A stretch of 64,000 bases of DNA from Kribbella sp. VKM Ac-2568 (GTDB lineage: Bacteria; Actinomycetota; Actinomycetes; Propionibacteriales; Kribbellaceae), in the NCBI RefSeq assembly GCF_004345365.1, contig NZ_SLVF01000013.1, positions 124,001-188,000 on the forward strand, given 5' to 3'. A model generated the notes under the pieces. The model was not told where the DNA came from. It worked only from the letters and a program-made list of their open reading frames with translations, and did not search any database. Each line of letters starts with the position of its first letter. Positions within the stretch are counted from its first letter, which is position 1. Made by a program: the position numbers and the translations under genes. Shown here in pieces: positions 1 to 7,497 of this stretch.

Positions 1-427
1 GCGGGGCGACATCAGCGTGGTCCTGCATGCCGACCTGGACCAGTGCCTCGTGCACCCTCGCTTCGAGATCGGCGCCGCGCAGGCCCAGGTTCGCCGGTCC
101 GAAGGCGACGTCGTCCCGCACGGTCGGCATGAACAACTGGTCATCCGGGTCCTGGAACACCAACCCGACCTTCCGGCGTACTTCGGGAAGGTGCTCGCGG
201 TGCAGGTCCGACCCGCCGATCTGGATCCGGCCGCTCCCGCTCCCGCCGGCCACCGAGCCGAGGATGCCGTTGAGGTGCAGCACGAGGGTGGTCTTGCCGG
301 CGCCGTTCGGGCCGAGTAGCGCGACGCGTTCGCCGCGCTGAATGGTGAAGTCGACGCCGAACAGGGCCTGCCGGCCGTCGGGATAGGCGAAGACGAGACG
401 CTCGACGTGGATCGATGGACCGCTCAC
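1..427 (-). CDS. cbiO: Energy-coupling factor (cobalt/nickel) transporter ATPase CbiO, partial at 3' end
   Basis: ATP-binding subunit of an ECF-type metal importer; it hydrolyses ATP at the cytoplasmic face to drive uptake through CbiM/N and CbiQ. Reading the minus strand from a GTG at 427 gives 142 codons before the left edge, so only the N-terminal half is present. Visible are Walker A GPNGAGKTT at about residues 39-47 and the Q-loop in VFQDPDDQLF followed by PTVRDDVAFGP, typical of CbiO/EcfA proteins. The GTG overlaps the CbiQ stop by four bases (GTGA), so the two are translationally coupled. Signature and Walker B lie outside the window. Family assignment is secure; the metal is inferred from the operator upstream of cbiM. 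Confidence 0.9.
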   Translation of the reverse strand, partial: MSGPSIHVERLVFAYPDGRQALFGVDFTIQRGERVALLGPNGAGKTTLVLHLNGILGSVAGGSGSGRIQIGGSDLHREHLPEVRRKVGLVFQDPDDQLFMPTVRDDVAFGPANLGLRGADLEARVHEALVQVGMQDHADVAP

Positions 428-1191
428 AAGCCGACCACCCTAGCCGTGACCGCGATGACGACCGCCGCCAGGGAGATCGCCAACCCCTCGACCCACTGGA
501 CCCGGGCCGCTCCCGACTCCGACAGCAGCGGCATGCGTCCGGTGTAGCCGCGGGACTGCATCGCGAGGTGCACCCGCTCGCCGCGCTCGAAGCTCCGCAC
601 GAACAATGCCCCGACTCCCCCGGCGATGGCCTTCAGATGACCCGCGCGACCGCCTCTGTACCCGCGGGACTCGCGCGCGATCCGCATCCGCTGCAGGTCG
701 TCCGACACCACACTCAGGTACCGGACCATGAACGACAGGATCGCCACCAGCGTCGACGGCAACCGCAGCCGCTCGAGCCCGGCGAGCAACGCGCGCGGGC
801 CCGTAGTGGCCGACAACACGATCGCCGCGACCACGCCGAGCGTCCCCTTGGCCAGCACGTTCCACGAGCCGAGCACCCCCGACTGCGACAGCGAGACACC
901 CAGTACTTCGACCCGCGGGCCCGTCGCCACGAAGGGCAGCACCAGGGCGAACACCACGAACGGCGTCTCCACCGCCAGCCGCCTCATCACCACCAGGGGC
1001 GGCAGCTTGGCGAGCACGACGCACCAGACGAGCAGCGCGCCGTACAGGGCGAAGGCCCAGAAGACACCCGCCGGGGTGGACACCACGGCGAGCACGAAGA
1101 CGAACAGCGCGACGATCTTCACCTGCGCGGGCAACCGATGGATCCGGCTGTCCGCGACGACCAGCAGACCGTCTCCGGCGGAACCGGTCAC
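424..1191 (-). CDS. cbiQ: ECF transporter transmembrane subunit CbiQ
   Basis: 255-residue integral membrane T-component of the cobalt/nickel importer, linking the CbiO ATPase to the substrate-specific CbiM/N part. Several hydrophobic helices occupy residues 20-150 and the C terminus. The two short alanine-arginine-glycine signatures of T-components are present: ARESRGYR in the cytoplasmic loop and AMQSRGYTG further on, which couple to the ATPase grooves. The start is a GTG at 1191, seven bases after the cbiM stop. It sits between cbiM/N and cbiO in one transcriptional unit. Nothing looks disrupted. Confidence 0.92.
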   Translation of the reverse strand: MTGSAGDGLLVVADSRIHRLPAQVKIVALFVFVLAVVSTPAGVFWAFALYGALLVWCVVLAKLPPLVVMRRLAVETPFVVFALVLPFVATGPRVEVLGVSLSQSGVLGSWNVLAKGTLGVVAAIVLSATTGPRALLAGLERLRLPSTLVAILSFMVRYLSVVSDDLQRMRIARESRGYRGGRAGHLKAIAGGVGALFVRSFERGERVHLAMQSRGYTGRMPLLSESGAARVQWVEGLAISLAAVVIAVTARVVGL

Positions 1192-1198
1192 GAGCGCA

Positions 1199-2227
1199 TC
1201 AGGCAGCCTTGTCGGCGCGCGACGACCGCAGCGACGCCACCTTGGCGATCGTCAGCCCGACCGCGATCGTCACCAGTACTCCGATGATGCCCGCGAGCGC
1301 GCCGGACACCTGGGCGTTGCCGATCCCGCTGACCCCGTAGTCCGCGAGCGGGCTGCCCGCCACCGCCGAGTCCTTGGCCGCGCCGTCGAACCCGAGCCTC
1401 GCGCCGACGAACTCCAGCCCGTCCGGGTGCGCGCTGGCGAACAGGCTGACGACTCCGGCGACCAACAGGGTGGCGGCGATCCCGACGCCCAGAGTCCGGC
1501 CGGTGGGCTTCGCCGCGATCGGCCGGTCCGGCGACACCGTCGAGCTGTTGCCGTCGGCATCGACCAGGACGAGGTCCGGCTGCAGGTGGCGAGCGGCGTA
1601 CACGAGGTCGGGGCGGGTCGCGACGACGGCGCTCAGCACCGCGGCGGTGATCACGGCCTCGCCGAGGCCGACCAGGATGTGCCAGCCGACCATCGCGGTG
1701 GCGAGCTTGCCGAGCGGGATGTCGACCGCGCCGCCGATCGCGTAAAGACCGGTGAACGCGAGCGCGGCGACCGGGACCGAGACGAGGGCGCCGAGCGTGG
1801 TCGCGGGGACCACACTGCCGACCCGCTTGGGCAGCACCTGCAGCACCGTGCGGATCACGAAGTACCCCACCAGAACGGTGATCAGGCCCATCAAGGTGAT
1901 GTTCGTGCCGAGCGCGGTGAGACCGCCGTCGGCGAAGAGCAGGCCCTGGACGAGCAGCACCGTCGACATCACCAGCACGGCCGACCACGGGCCGACCAGG
2001 GCGGCCGCCAGCGCGCCGCCGAGCAGGTGACCGCTGGTGCCGGCGCCGACCGGGAAGTTCACCATCTGGACCGCGAAGACGAAGGCGGCGGTCAGGCCGG
2101 CGAGCGCCGGGCCGGTCTCACGGATCTCCCGGTTGGCCCGCTGCAGGCTGAACCCGACCGCTCCCGCCGCGATCAGGCCGGTGGCGACGGAGGTGGGCGC
2201 GTCGAAGAACCCGTCAGGAACATGCAT
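1199..2227 (-). CDS. cbiM: CbiM-CbiN fusion, substrate-specific component of a cobalt/nickel ECF transporter
   Basis: 342-residue membrane protein that selects the metal. It begins MHVPDGF: His2 with the free N terminus forms the square-planar Co/Ni site of CbiM/NikM proteins. About 220 residues of CbiM-type helices are followed by a linker and, near residue 268, HPDGLEFVG, the PDGLE signature of CbiN/NikN, then one more helix; M and N are therefore fused. First gene of cbiM/N-Q-O. The Nur-like box 20 bases upstream favours nickel over cobalt, but the sequence of the transporter alone does not decide. ATG at 2227 is the only start that keeps the essential N-terminal MH. Confidence 0.92.
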   Translation of the reverse strand: MHVPDGFFDAPTSVATGLIAAGAVGFSLQRANREIRETGPALAGLTAAFVFAVQMVNFPVGAGTSGHLLGGALAAALVGPWSAVLVMSTVLLVQGLLFADGGLTALGTNITLMGLITVLVGYFVIRTVLQVLPKRVGSVVPATTLGALVSVPVAALAFTGLYAIGGAVDIPLGKLATAMVGWHILVGLGEAVITAAVLSAVVATRPDLVYAARHLQPDLVLVDADGNSSTVSPDRPIAAKPTGRTLGVGIAATLLVAGVVSLFASAHPDGLEFVGARLGFDGAAKDSAVAGSPLADYGVSGIGNAQVSGALAGIIGVLVTIAVGLTIAKVASLRSSRADKAA

Positions 2228-2246
2228 GCCGACATTCTTGATCTAC

Positions 2247-2263
2247 TTGCGACCGAATCGCAA
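2247..2263. promoter_or_regulatory. Nur-like nickel-responsive operator upstream of cbiM
   Basis: Seen: a 17-base inverted repeat TTGCGA-N5-TCGCAA lying between the oxidoreductase stop and the cbiM ATG. Known: the Streptomyces Nur box (Fur family, nickel-sensing) is close to TTGCAA-N5-TTGCAA and controls nickel transporter genes. Inference: the CbiMNQO operon is repressed by a Nur homologue when nickel is sufficient. The spacing and outer TTGC/GCAA match; the inner bases differ symmetrically. Confidence 0.55.
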
Positions 2264-2264
2264 C

Positions 2265-2283
2265 AAGGCGTTCAGAACGCCTT
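2265..2283. terminator. Short hairpin over the oxidoreductase stop codon
   Basis: AAGGCGTT-CAG-AACGCCTT, an 8-bp perfect stem with a 3-base loop containing the stop codon of the upstream minus-strand oxidoreductase. No U-tract follows. It may separate transcription of that gene from the cbiM operon. Confidence 0.35.
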
Positions 2284-3630
2284 CAGCGCCTCCCCGATCG
2301 CGCGGTGGAAGGTCGGGTATGCGTAGATCATCTGTTGCAGAGAGTGAACCGGGACCGCGGCGTGCACCGCGACCGCCAGCGCGGCCATCACCTCGCCGCC
2401 GGTCGGTCCCGAACTGGTCGCGCCGACCAGCACGCCGCGTTCATTGTCCATCACGAGCTTGATGAATCCCTCGTTGCCCGCCTTGTGGATCCAGCCCCGG
2501 GTCGACGCGGGGATCTGGGTGATCCCGGTCCGTACGTCGAGGCCTTCGTCGCGGGCCTGCTTCTCGGTCTTGCCGACCGCGCCGATCTCCGGGTCGGTGA
2601 AGGTGACCCGCGGCATCGCGTGATAGCTCGCGACCGGCGCTCCCTCCGCGCCGAGGATGTCGAGCACGGCCACGTTCGCCTGGTACATCGCGTTGTGGGT
2701 GAAGACGCCGACGCCGGTGACGTCGCCGATCGCCCAGATGCCGTCACCCGCGCGCACGTGCTCGTCCACCGCGATGGACCGCGCGTCGGGGTCGAGGCCC
2801 ACCTTGTCCAGTCCCAGACCCTTGATGTCCACCCGGCGCCCGGTTGCCACCAGCAACTTCTCGCCGGTGACCGTGCCGCCGTCGGCCAGCGTCAGGGTGA
2901 AGGTGTTGCCGTCGTACCGCACGGATTTGGCCTGCGCGCCGAGCCGGAAGGTGACCCCGTCCTTCTCGAGAGCGGCCTGGGCCAGCTCGCTGGACTCCGG
3001 CTCCTCCATCGCGATCACCCGGTCGGCACCCTCGACCACGGTCACGTCCACGCCGAACCGCGCGTACACCTGGGTCAGCTCCAGGCCGATCGCGCCGCCG
3101 CCGAGCACGACCATGGTGGCCGGCAGCGTGTCCGCCTCGATCGCCTCGCGGTTGGTCCAGTACGGCGTACCGGCGAGGCCGTCGATCGGCGGGACCACCG
3201 GGACCGTGCCGGTGGCGATGACGATGCCGCGGGACGCCTCGTACTCCGTGTCGCCCGCCTGCACCGTGCGCGGGCCGGTGATCGTGCCGCGGCCGCGGAC
3301 GAAGGTGACGCCCTTCTTCACCAAGCGGTCGACCGCGACCTGGTCGTTCCAGTTGTCCGTCGCCTCCTCGCGGATCCGCTTGGCCACCGGAGCCCAGTCG
3401 GGCTCGACGGTCGACGTACCGGCGATGCCTTCGACGCGGCGGGTCTCGGCGATCAGGTTCCCGGCGCGGATCATCATCTTGCTCGGGATGCAGCCGTAGT
3501 ACGGGCATTCGCCACCCACCAGCCGCGGCTCCACCCCGACGACGTTGAGGCCCGCCTGCGCGAGGCGCCCCGAGGTCTCCTCGCCACCGACGCCCAGCCC
3601 GACAACGACCACATCCACCTGTTCAGCCAT
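2272..3630 (-). CDS. Class I pyridine nucleotide-disulfide oxidoreductase, substrate unknown
   Basis: 452-residue flavoprotein of the lipoamide dehydrogenase/mercuric reductase family. It carries the FAD-binding GLGVGG motif (residues 11-16), a redox disulfide Cys42-Cys47 in GGECPYYGCIPSK, a second nucleotide site GGGAIGLEL and the FAD motif WAIGDVTG. The C-terminal interface motif is YAYPTFHRAIGE, so the usual catalytic His of the HxxPTxxE dyad is Tyr, and the CPYYGC active-site loop differs from CLNVGC of true E3; it is therefore not dihydrolipoamide dehydrogenase, which is encoded at 12404-13801. Possible roles are quinone or low-molecular-weight disulfide reduction. ATG 3630 was chosen because homology starts at MAEQVDVVVVG; a further-upstream GTG at 3675 adds unconserved residues. 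Confidence 0.85.
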   Translation of the reverse strand: MAEQVDVVVVGLGVGGEETSGRLAQAGLNVVGVEPRLVGGECPYYGCIPSKMMIRAGNLIAETRRVEGIAGTSTVEPDWAPVAKRIREEATDNWNDQVAVDRLVKKGVTFVRGRGTITGPRTVQAGDTEYEASRGIVIATGTVPVVPPIDGLAGTPYWTNREAIEADTLPATMVVLGGGAIGLELTQVYARFGVDVTVVEGADRVIAMEEPESSELAQAALEKDGVTFRLGAQAKSVRYDGNTFTLTLADGGTVTGEKLLVATGRRVDIKGLGLDKVGLDPDARSIAVDEHVRAGDGIWAIGDVTGVGVFTHNAMYQANVAVLDILGAEGAPVASYHAMPRVTFTDPEIGAVGKTEKQARDEGLDVRTGITQIPASTRGWIHKAGNEGFIKLVMDNERGVLVGATSSGPTGGEVMAALAVAVHAAVPVHSLQQMIYAYPTFHRAIGEALKAF

Positions 3631-3800
3631 GCCGCCAATCTCGCAGACGGACCGTCGCAGGCCAAGCCCTGCCACGGCGCGTCAGCGGACGGTGAGTGCG
3701 GACGCCGGATCGCGTCACCGTGAGGATTCAACCGCTGTTCACCGGCCGGTCGGGTGCGCTCCCTACGCTCGGCGCTCCTTCGATGAATGCTGTGGGGGCA

Positions 3801-5095
3801 ATGAGTCTGGCAGTGGACTTCTCCGGCCTGGGGGACATCAATCTCGAGACGGTGATCGCGGCGATCGCGCTGATCGGCACCGTGATCGTCTGGCTGGTCG
3901 ACAGGTACTTCCTGCGCCGCAAGCGGCTCGTCTACCGGGTCCAGGTCGACGCCCCGATCGGCGTCTTCCCCAGCTCGCACATGGTGGACGTCGAGGTTCG
4001 CTACCAGGGCGCGGTGGTGCCGGACCCGAGCATCGTGCTGCTGCGGGTGGACAACGCCGGCGGGATGGACATCGAGCCACACCACATGCACGAGAAGGTG
4101 TCGTTCGCCTTCCCGGACCGCAAGATCGTCGGGCTCGAGGTGACCGAGGCCAAGCCCGAGGCGCTCGGCGAGATGCTGCAGCGCCAGCGTTGTCGCTGCT
4201 CCTGGTGGGTGCGCTGGTCGCGCTCTTCGTGGTCGACGTGCTCCAGCCGCCGGACAACTGCGCCTCCGGCCGCCTCCAGATCATCGGCTCGACCGCGGTG
4301 GAGCCGACCATGAAGGAGCTCCGGAGCGCCTATGCGGCCGAATGCACCCAGGCCGACATCACGATCGCCGCGAACGGCAGCCGCAGTGGCACCCGGGCGC
4401 TGAACGAGACCGGCACTCGGGATCCAGCGGCCGCCGGACAGCTGATCGTCATGTCGGACGGCCCGGCCGAGGACTCCCCCGACCTCCGCGGCCGGTCGAT
4501 CGCGGTGGTCGTCTTCGCGGTCGTCCTGAACCGCTCGACGGATGTGACCGCGCTGACCGTGACCCAGTTGCGGGACATCTACGCGGGACGGCTGACCAAC
4601 TGGAAGCAGGTCGGCGGGCGGGACCTGCCGATCCGGATGGTGAGCCGCGTCGGCCCCGACTCCGGTTCGCGCCGCACCTTCCGGGACAAGGTGCTGGCCG
4701 GCGACCAGGAGCTCGGCATCTCCTCCGACGATTGCCGCACCAAGGACGACCCGGTCGCCAAGCACCACCGCTGCGAGGTCGGTACGACGGAGGAGCTGCT
4801 GTCCCGGGTGAACGACATCGAGGGCGCGATCGGGTACGCCGAGCTGGGTGGTTCGCGGAAGTACCCGGCCGTGACGGTGGCGTCGATCGACGGGGTGGTC
4901 CCGGACGCGTCGAAGGTGGCGGACCGGTCGTACCGGTTCTGGGAGGTCGAGCACGCCTACACCTACAAGGCACCCGCACAGGACTCCCTGCAGGAGGCGT
5001 TCCTGGATTACCTCGGTTCGATGCAGGCCCGCCCGATCCTGGCACGGGACGGCCTGGTGCCCTGCCCTGAACTGCCTGCCGCGTTCTGTGGCTGA
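3801..5095 (+). pseudogene. Membrane-anchored PstS-like substrate-binding protein, split over two frames
   Basis: The first part (ATG 3801, GGGGG Shine-Dalgarno) reads MSLAVDFSGLGDINLETVIAAIALIGTVIVWLVDRYFL: an N-terminal membrane helix followed by a beta-rich domain that is open to about 4186. The sequence then continues in a different frame from about 4187 with a second membrane helix (LSLLLVGALVALFVVDVL) and a phosphate-binding-protein-like domain (IIGSTAVEPTMKEL, ANGSRSGTRAL, LTVTQLRDIYAGRLTNWKQVGG, SRVGPDSGSRRTF) ending at 5095. The soluble segment before the second helix also looks short, suggesting an internal deletion with frameshift at about 4175-4190 rather than a single-base error; this rests on remembered relatives. 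Alternatives are a sequencing error or programmed frameshift; no slippery heptamer was recognised at the junction. Confidence 0.6.
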
Positions 5096-5176
5096 ACACC
5101 TGGCGATAAATCTGTATCCGGCGGAGGGCTGCTAACGGTAGGTTGTGGATCTGCCGTTAGACCGCTGGAGGTTGCC

Positions 5177-5935
5177 GTGTTCGTGATCGCTCATCTCAGT
5201 GACCCGCATCTCGACGGGTCGGCGGAGGCGCGGGATCGCCTGCGCCTCGTCACGACGTACCTGCGGGAGTTCTCACGACCGGTCGACGTCGTGCTCGTCA
5301 CCGGCGACCTGGCCGACCACGGCGCGGGGTCGGAGTACGCCGAGGTCGCGGCCGAGCTGGAGCTCGACGTACCGGTGTTGATGCTGCCCGGGAACCATGA
5401 CATCAGCGGACCACTGCGCGCCGGGCTCACGGCGTACGTCGAGTCGCCGGGTGACGGGCATCCCGTGCATCAGGTGCGGGATGTCGCGGGGGCCAGGTTC
5501 GTGTTGCTCGACACGTCGGTGCCGGGTGAGGATCACGGGCTGTTGAGCGCGGAGTCACTCGAGTGGCTGTCCGCAGTACTGGCGGAACCGGTGACCGGGC
5601 CGTTGTTCGTGGCGTTCCATCATCCGCCGAACGAGCTCCAGCACCCGGTCCTCGACCAGTGGATCCTGCAGTCGCCGGACGGGTTCGAGGCGGTGCTCCG
5701 CGACAAGCCGATCACCGCGCTGCTCGCCGGCCACGTCCACAACGGGGTGTCGACCACCTTCGCCGGGTTCCCGCTGTTGGTTGCCCCTGGCATTAGGTCC
5801 ACCGCTCCCCTGCCCTTCGAACCGGCTGCCGCCGCAAGGCTGGTCGACCTGGCGGCGCCACCCGGGCTGGCACTGCACGTCGCCGCGCCGGGTCAACCTC
5901 TTGTCACGGTTTACCGGCATCTGACGTCAAGCTGA
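5177..5935 (+). CDS. Calcineurin-like phosphodiesterase, CpdA/Icc type
   Basis: 252-residue cytoplasmic metallophosphoesterase. The five-motif dimetal site is complete: DPH at residues 9-11, GDLAD, GNHD, the histidine of FHHPP, and GHVHN. Closest in layout to cyclic-nucleotide phosphodiesterases CpdA/Icc (3',5'-cAMP to 5'-AMP), but this superfamily is functionally broad and the substrate is not proven. The start is GTG 5177, seven bases after GGAGG. It is followed 56 bases later by the TrmO-like gene on the same strand and probably shares its transcript. Confidence 0.8.
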   Translation: MFVIAHLSDPHLDGSAEARDRLRLVTTYLREFSRPVDVVLVTGDLADHGAGSEYAEVAAELELDVPVLMLPGNHDISGPLRAGLTAYVESPGDGHPVHQVRDVAGARFVLLDTSVPGEDHGLLSAESLEWLSAVLAEPVTGPLFVAFHHPPNELQHPVLDQWILQSPDGFEAVLRDKPITALLAGHVHNGVSTTFAGFPLLVAPGIRSTAPLPFEPAAAARLVDLAAPPGLALHVAAPGQPLVTVYRHLTSS

Positions 5936-5991
5936 ACGTGAGGGCCTACCTACCTCACCCTCGACCTCAAGCTGAGACTGGAGCCCGGCTG

Positions 5992-6405
5992 ATGAGCGAT
6001 GAACTGGTGGTCCGGCCGATCGGCCGGGTGGAGTCCGTACTGACCGATCGGCAGGACGCGCCGCGTCAGGCCGACGAGGGAGCACCCGACGGGTGGCTGG
6101 TGTTCGACGAGGGGGTGCGCGCGGCGCTGGCCGACCTCGGTGTCGGCGACGAGATCCTGCTGATCACCTGGTTCGACCGCGCCGACCGTGACGTTCAGGC
6201 GGTTCGCCCGCGGGGAGACGAGAGCCGTCCGCTCACCGGCGTCTTCAGCACCCGCTCGCCGGACCGTCCCAACCCCCTCGGCCTCCACCGCGTCACGATC
6301 ACCGCGGTTGACGGCCTCCGCCTTCAGGTCGACCACCTCGAGGCAATCGACGGCACGCCCATCGTCGACGTCAAACCCGTCCTCGGCGACACCGCCGAGC
6401 GCTGA
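5992..6405 (+). CDS. TrmO-like (TsaA/UPF0066) SAM-dependent tRNA methyltransferase domain protein
   Basis: 137 residues, essentially the single beta-barrel TsaA/TrmO domain. Recognisable family features: the N-terminal PIGRVES strand, LITWFDRAD, the conserved TGVFSTRSPDRPNPLGLHRVTI block with the PNPLG turn, and LEAIDGTPIVDVKPVL. Family members N6-methylate t6A37 in tRNA-Thr with S-adenosylmethionine. E. coli TrmO has an extra C-terminal domain that is missing here, so substrate identity is less certain. ATG 5992 has a GGAG eight bases upstream; an in-frame ATG further upstream would add unconserved residues. Confidence 0.8.
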   Translation: MSDELVVRPIGRVESVLTDRQDAPRQADEGAPDGWLVFDEGVRAALADLGVGDEILLITWFDRADRDVQAVRPRGDESRPLTGVFSTRSPDRPNPLGLHRVTITAVDGLRLQVDHLEAIDGTPIVDVKPVLGDTAER

Positions 6406-6431
6406 CCGACTTGCCCGGCGCGCGAGGCTTC

Positions 6432-7442
6432 TCAGTCGAACAAGCGGAGCAATTGGCTGCGATAGCGGGGATTCCACAGGACTTCCCGGAGTTGGTCGAT
6501 GTCGCCGATCGGCCAGCGTTCGGCGAGCTGTTTCACCGCCGAGTCCTTGATCTGGGCACTCAGCGCGCCTGGGAAGTCTCCCCAGAAGACCTTGAAAGGC
6601 CGGTTCCACATCTGCTCGACGTCCGTCGAGACAGGTGGCGTGATCTGCAGCGCGTTGTGCATGGAGGCCACCAGTTCGTACGCCGCCATCAGCGCCTCCT
6701 CCCGCTCCGGCCAGGTTTCGGCCCGCAGAACCTCTCGCAAGATCGGCGACAGGTCGGTGGCGCAGGCCAGCCGGGAGAAGGCCGTCCCGAACCACTTCGA
6801 GTACGGCGCGTACTGCCGCTCCATCAGGAAGGACAGCCGCATCAGGTCGTGCACGAGCCGCGACGCGATCACCGCCGAGCCGAGCTCGTCGCCGACGAAA
6901 CCCGCGCGGCCGACCAGGTTGACCTCCGGGTGGACGCGCCACCAACCGGCCACCATCAGGTAGAGCCACACGTCGTGCGGGTAGTAGGCGAAGCGATCGC
7001 GGACGGCTTCCAGGCCGAGCTCATCGTGATAGACCGCGCCGGCGGTGATCATCCGGAGTCGCTGTTCCGGGAGGGTGAGCCAGTCGCGCGCTTCGATCTC
7101 GCGGTCGACGTCGAAGTCCAGGTGATCCAGGAAGTAGCCGCGCACGGTGTGGATCCCGTAGTCGGTCGGACGGTCCGCGAACCGGGGCGGCACCTGCTGA
7201 CGCAGGGTTTCCGTGATCGCCTCGCCGTGGCGGGCCTGGTCTTCGTCCCGCACGAACAGCAGGACGCGTGGCTCCCAGTTGTGGTCCCCGGACATCTCGT
7301 CGTCGAAGCCCAGCACCTCTGAACCGCGGCCGAGCAGCGCCGCACTGTGCGGCAACGAAGGAAACTCCGCCGCCAGGATCGGCCGCACCGCCTCCAGGTA
7401 GAACCGCCGGCTCAGCTCCAGACCGGGCACGAACGCAGACAC
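6432..7442 (-). CDS. DUF4037 domain protein
   Basis: 336-residue soluble protein of the DUF4037 family. Diagnostic segments: SAFVPGLELSRRFYLEAVRPIL at the N terminus and LLGRGSEVLGFDDEMSGDHNW, whose GS plus FDDEMS acidic residues resemble a nucleotidyltransferase-type active site. A helical second half follows. Function unknown. The start is placed at GTG 7442 because AAGGAG lies eight bases upstream and the family begins at this VSAF; an ATG at 7497-7499 gives a 19-residue extension without a ribosome site and would interlock with the ATG of the divergent gene at 7498. Convergent with the TrmO-like gene across 26 bases. Confidence 0.78.
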   Translation of the reverse strand: MSAFVPGLELSRRFYLEAVRPILAAEFPSLPHSAALLGRGSEVLGFDDEMSGDHNWEPRVLLFVRDEDQARHGEAITETLRQQVPPRFADRPTDYGIHTVRGYFLDHLDFDVDREIEARDWLTLPEQRLRMITAGAVYHDELGLEAVRDRFAYYPHDVWLYLMVAGWWRVHPEVNLVGRAGFVGDELGSAVIASRLVHDLMRLSFLMERQYAPYSKWFGTAFSRLACATDLSPILREVLRAETWPEREEALMAAYELVASMHNALQITPPVSTDVEQMWNRPFKVFWGDFPGALSAQIKDSAVKQLAERWPIGDIDQLREVLWNPRYRSQLLRLFD

Positions 7443-7497
7443 GAGGCGGACTCCTTGGTAGGCCAGTTGCCGAGAACTGGGCGTTAAGGTCGGCGGC

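Noticed and set aside
728..2326. Long open frame on the plus strand opposite cbiQ and cbiM
   Set aside because: Arginine/alanine/proline-rich translation with no family features; a by-product of high GC opposite well-supported genes.
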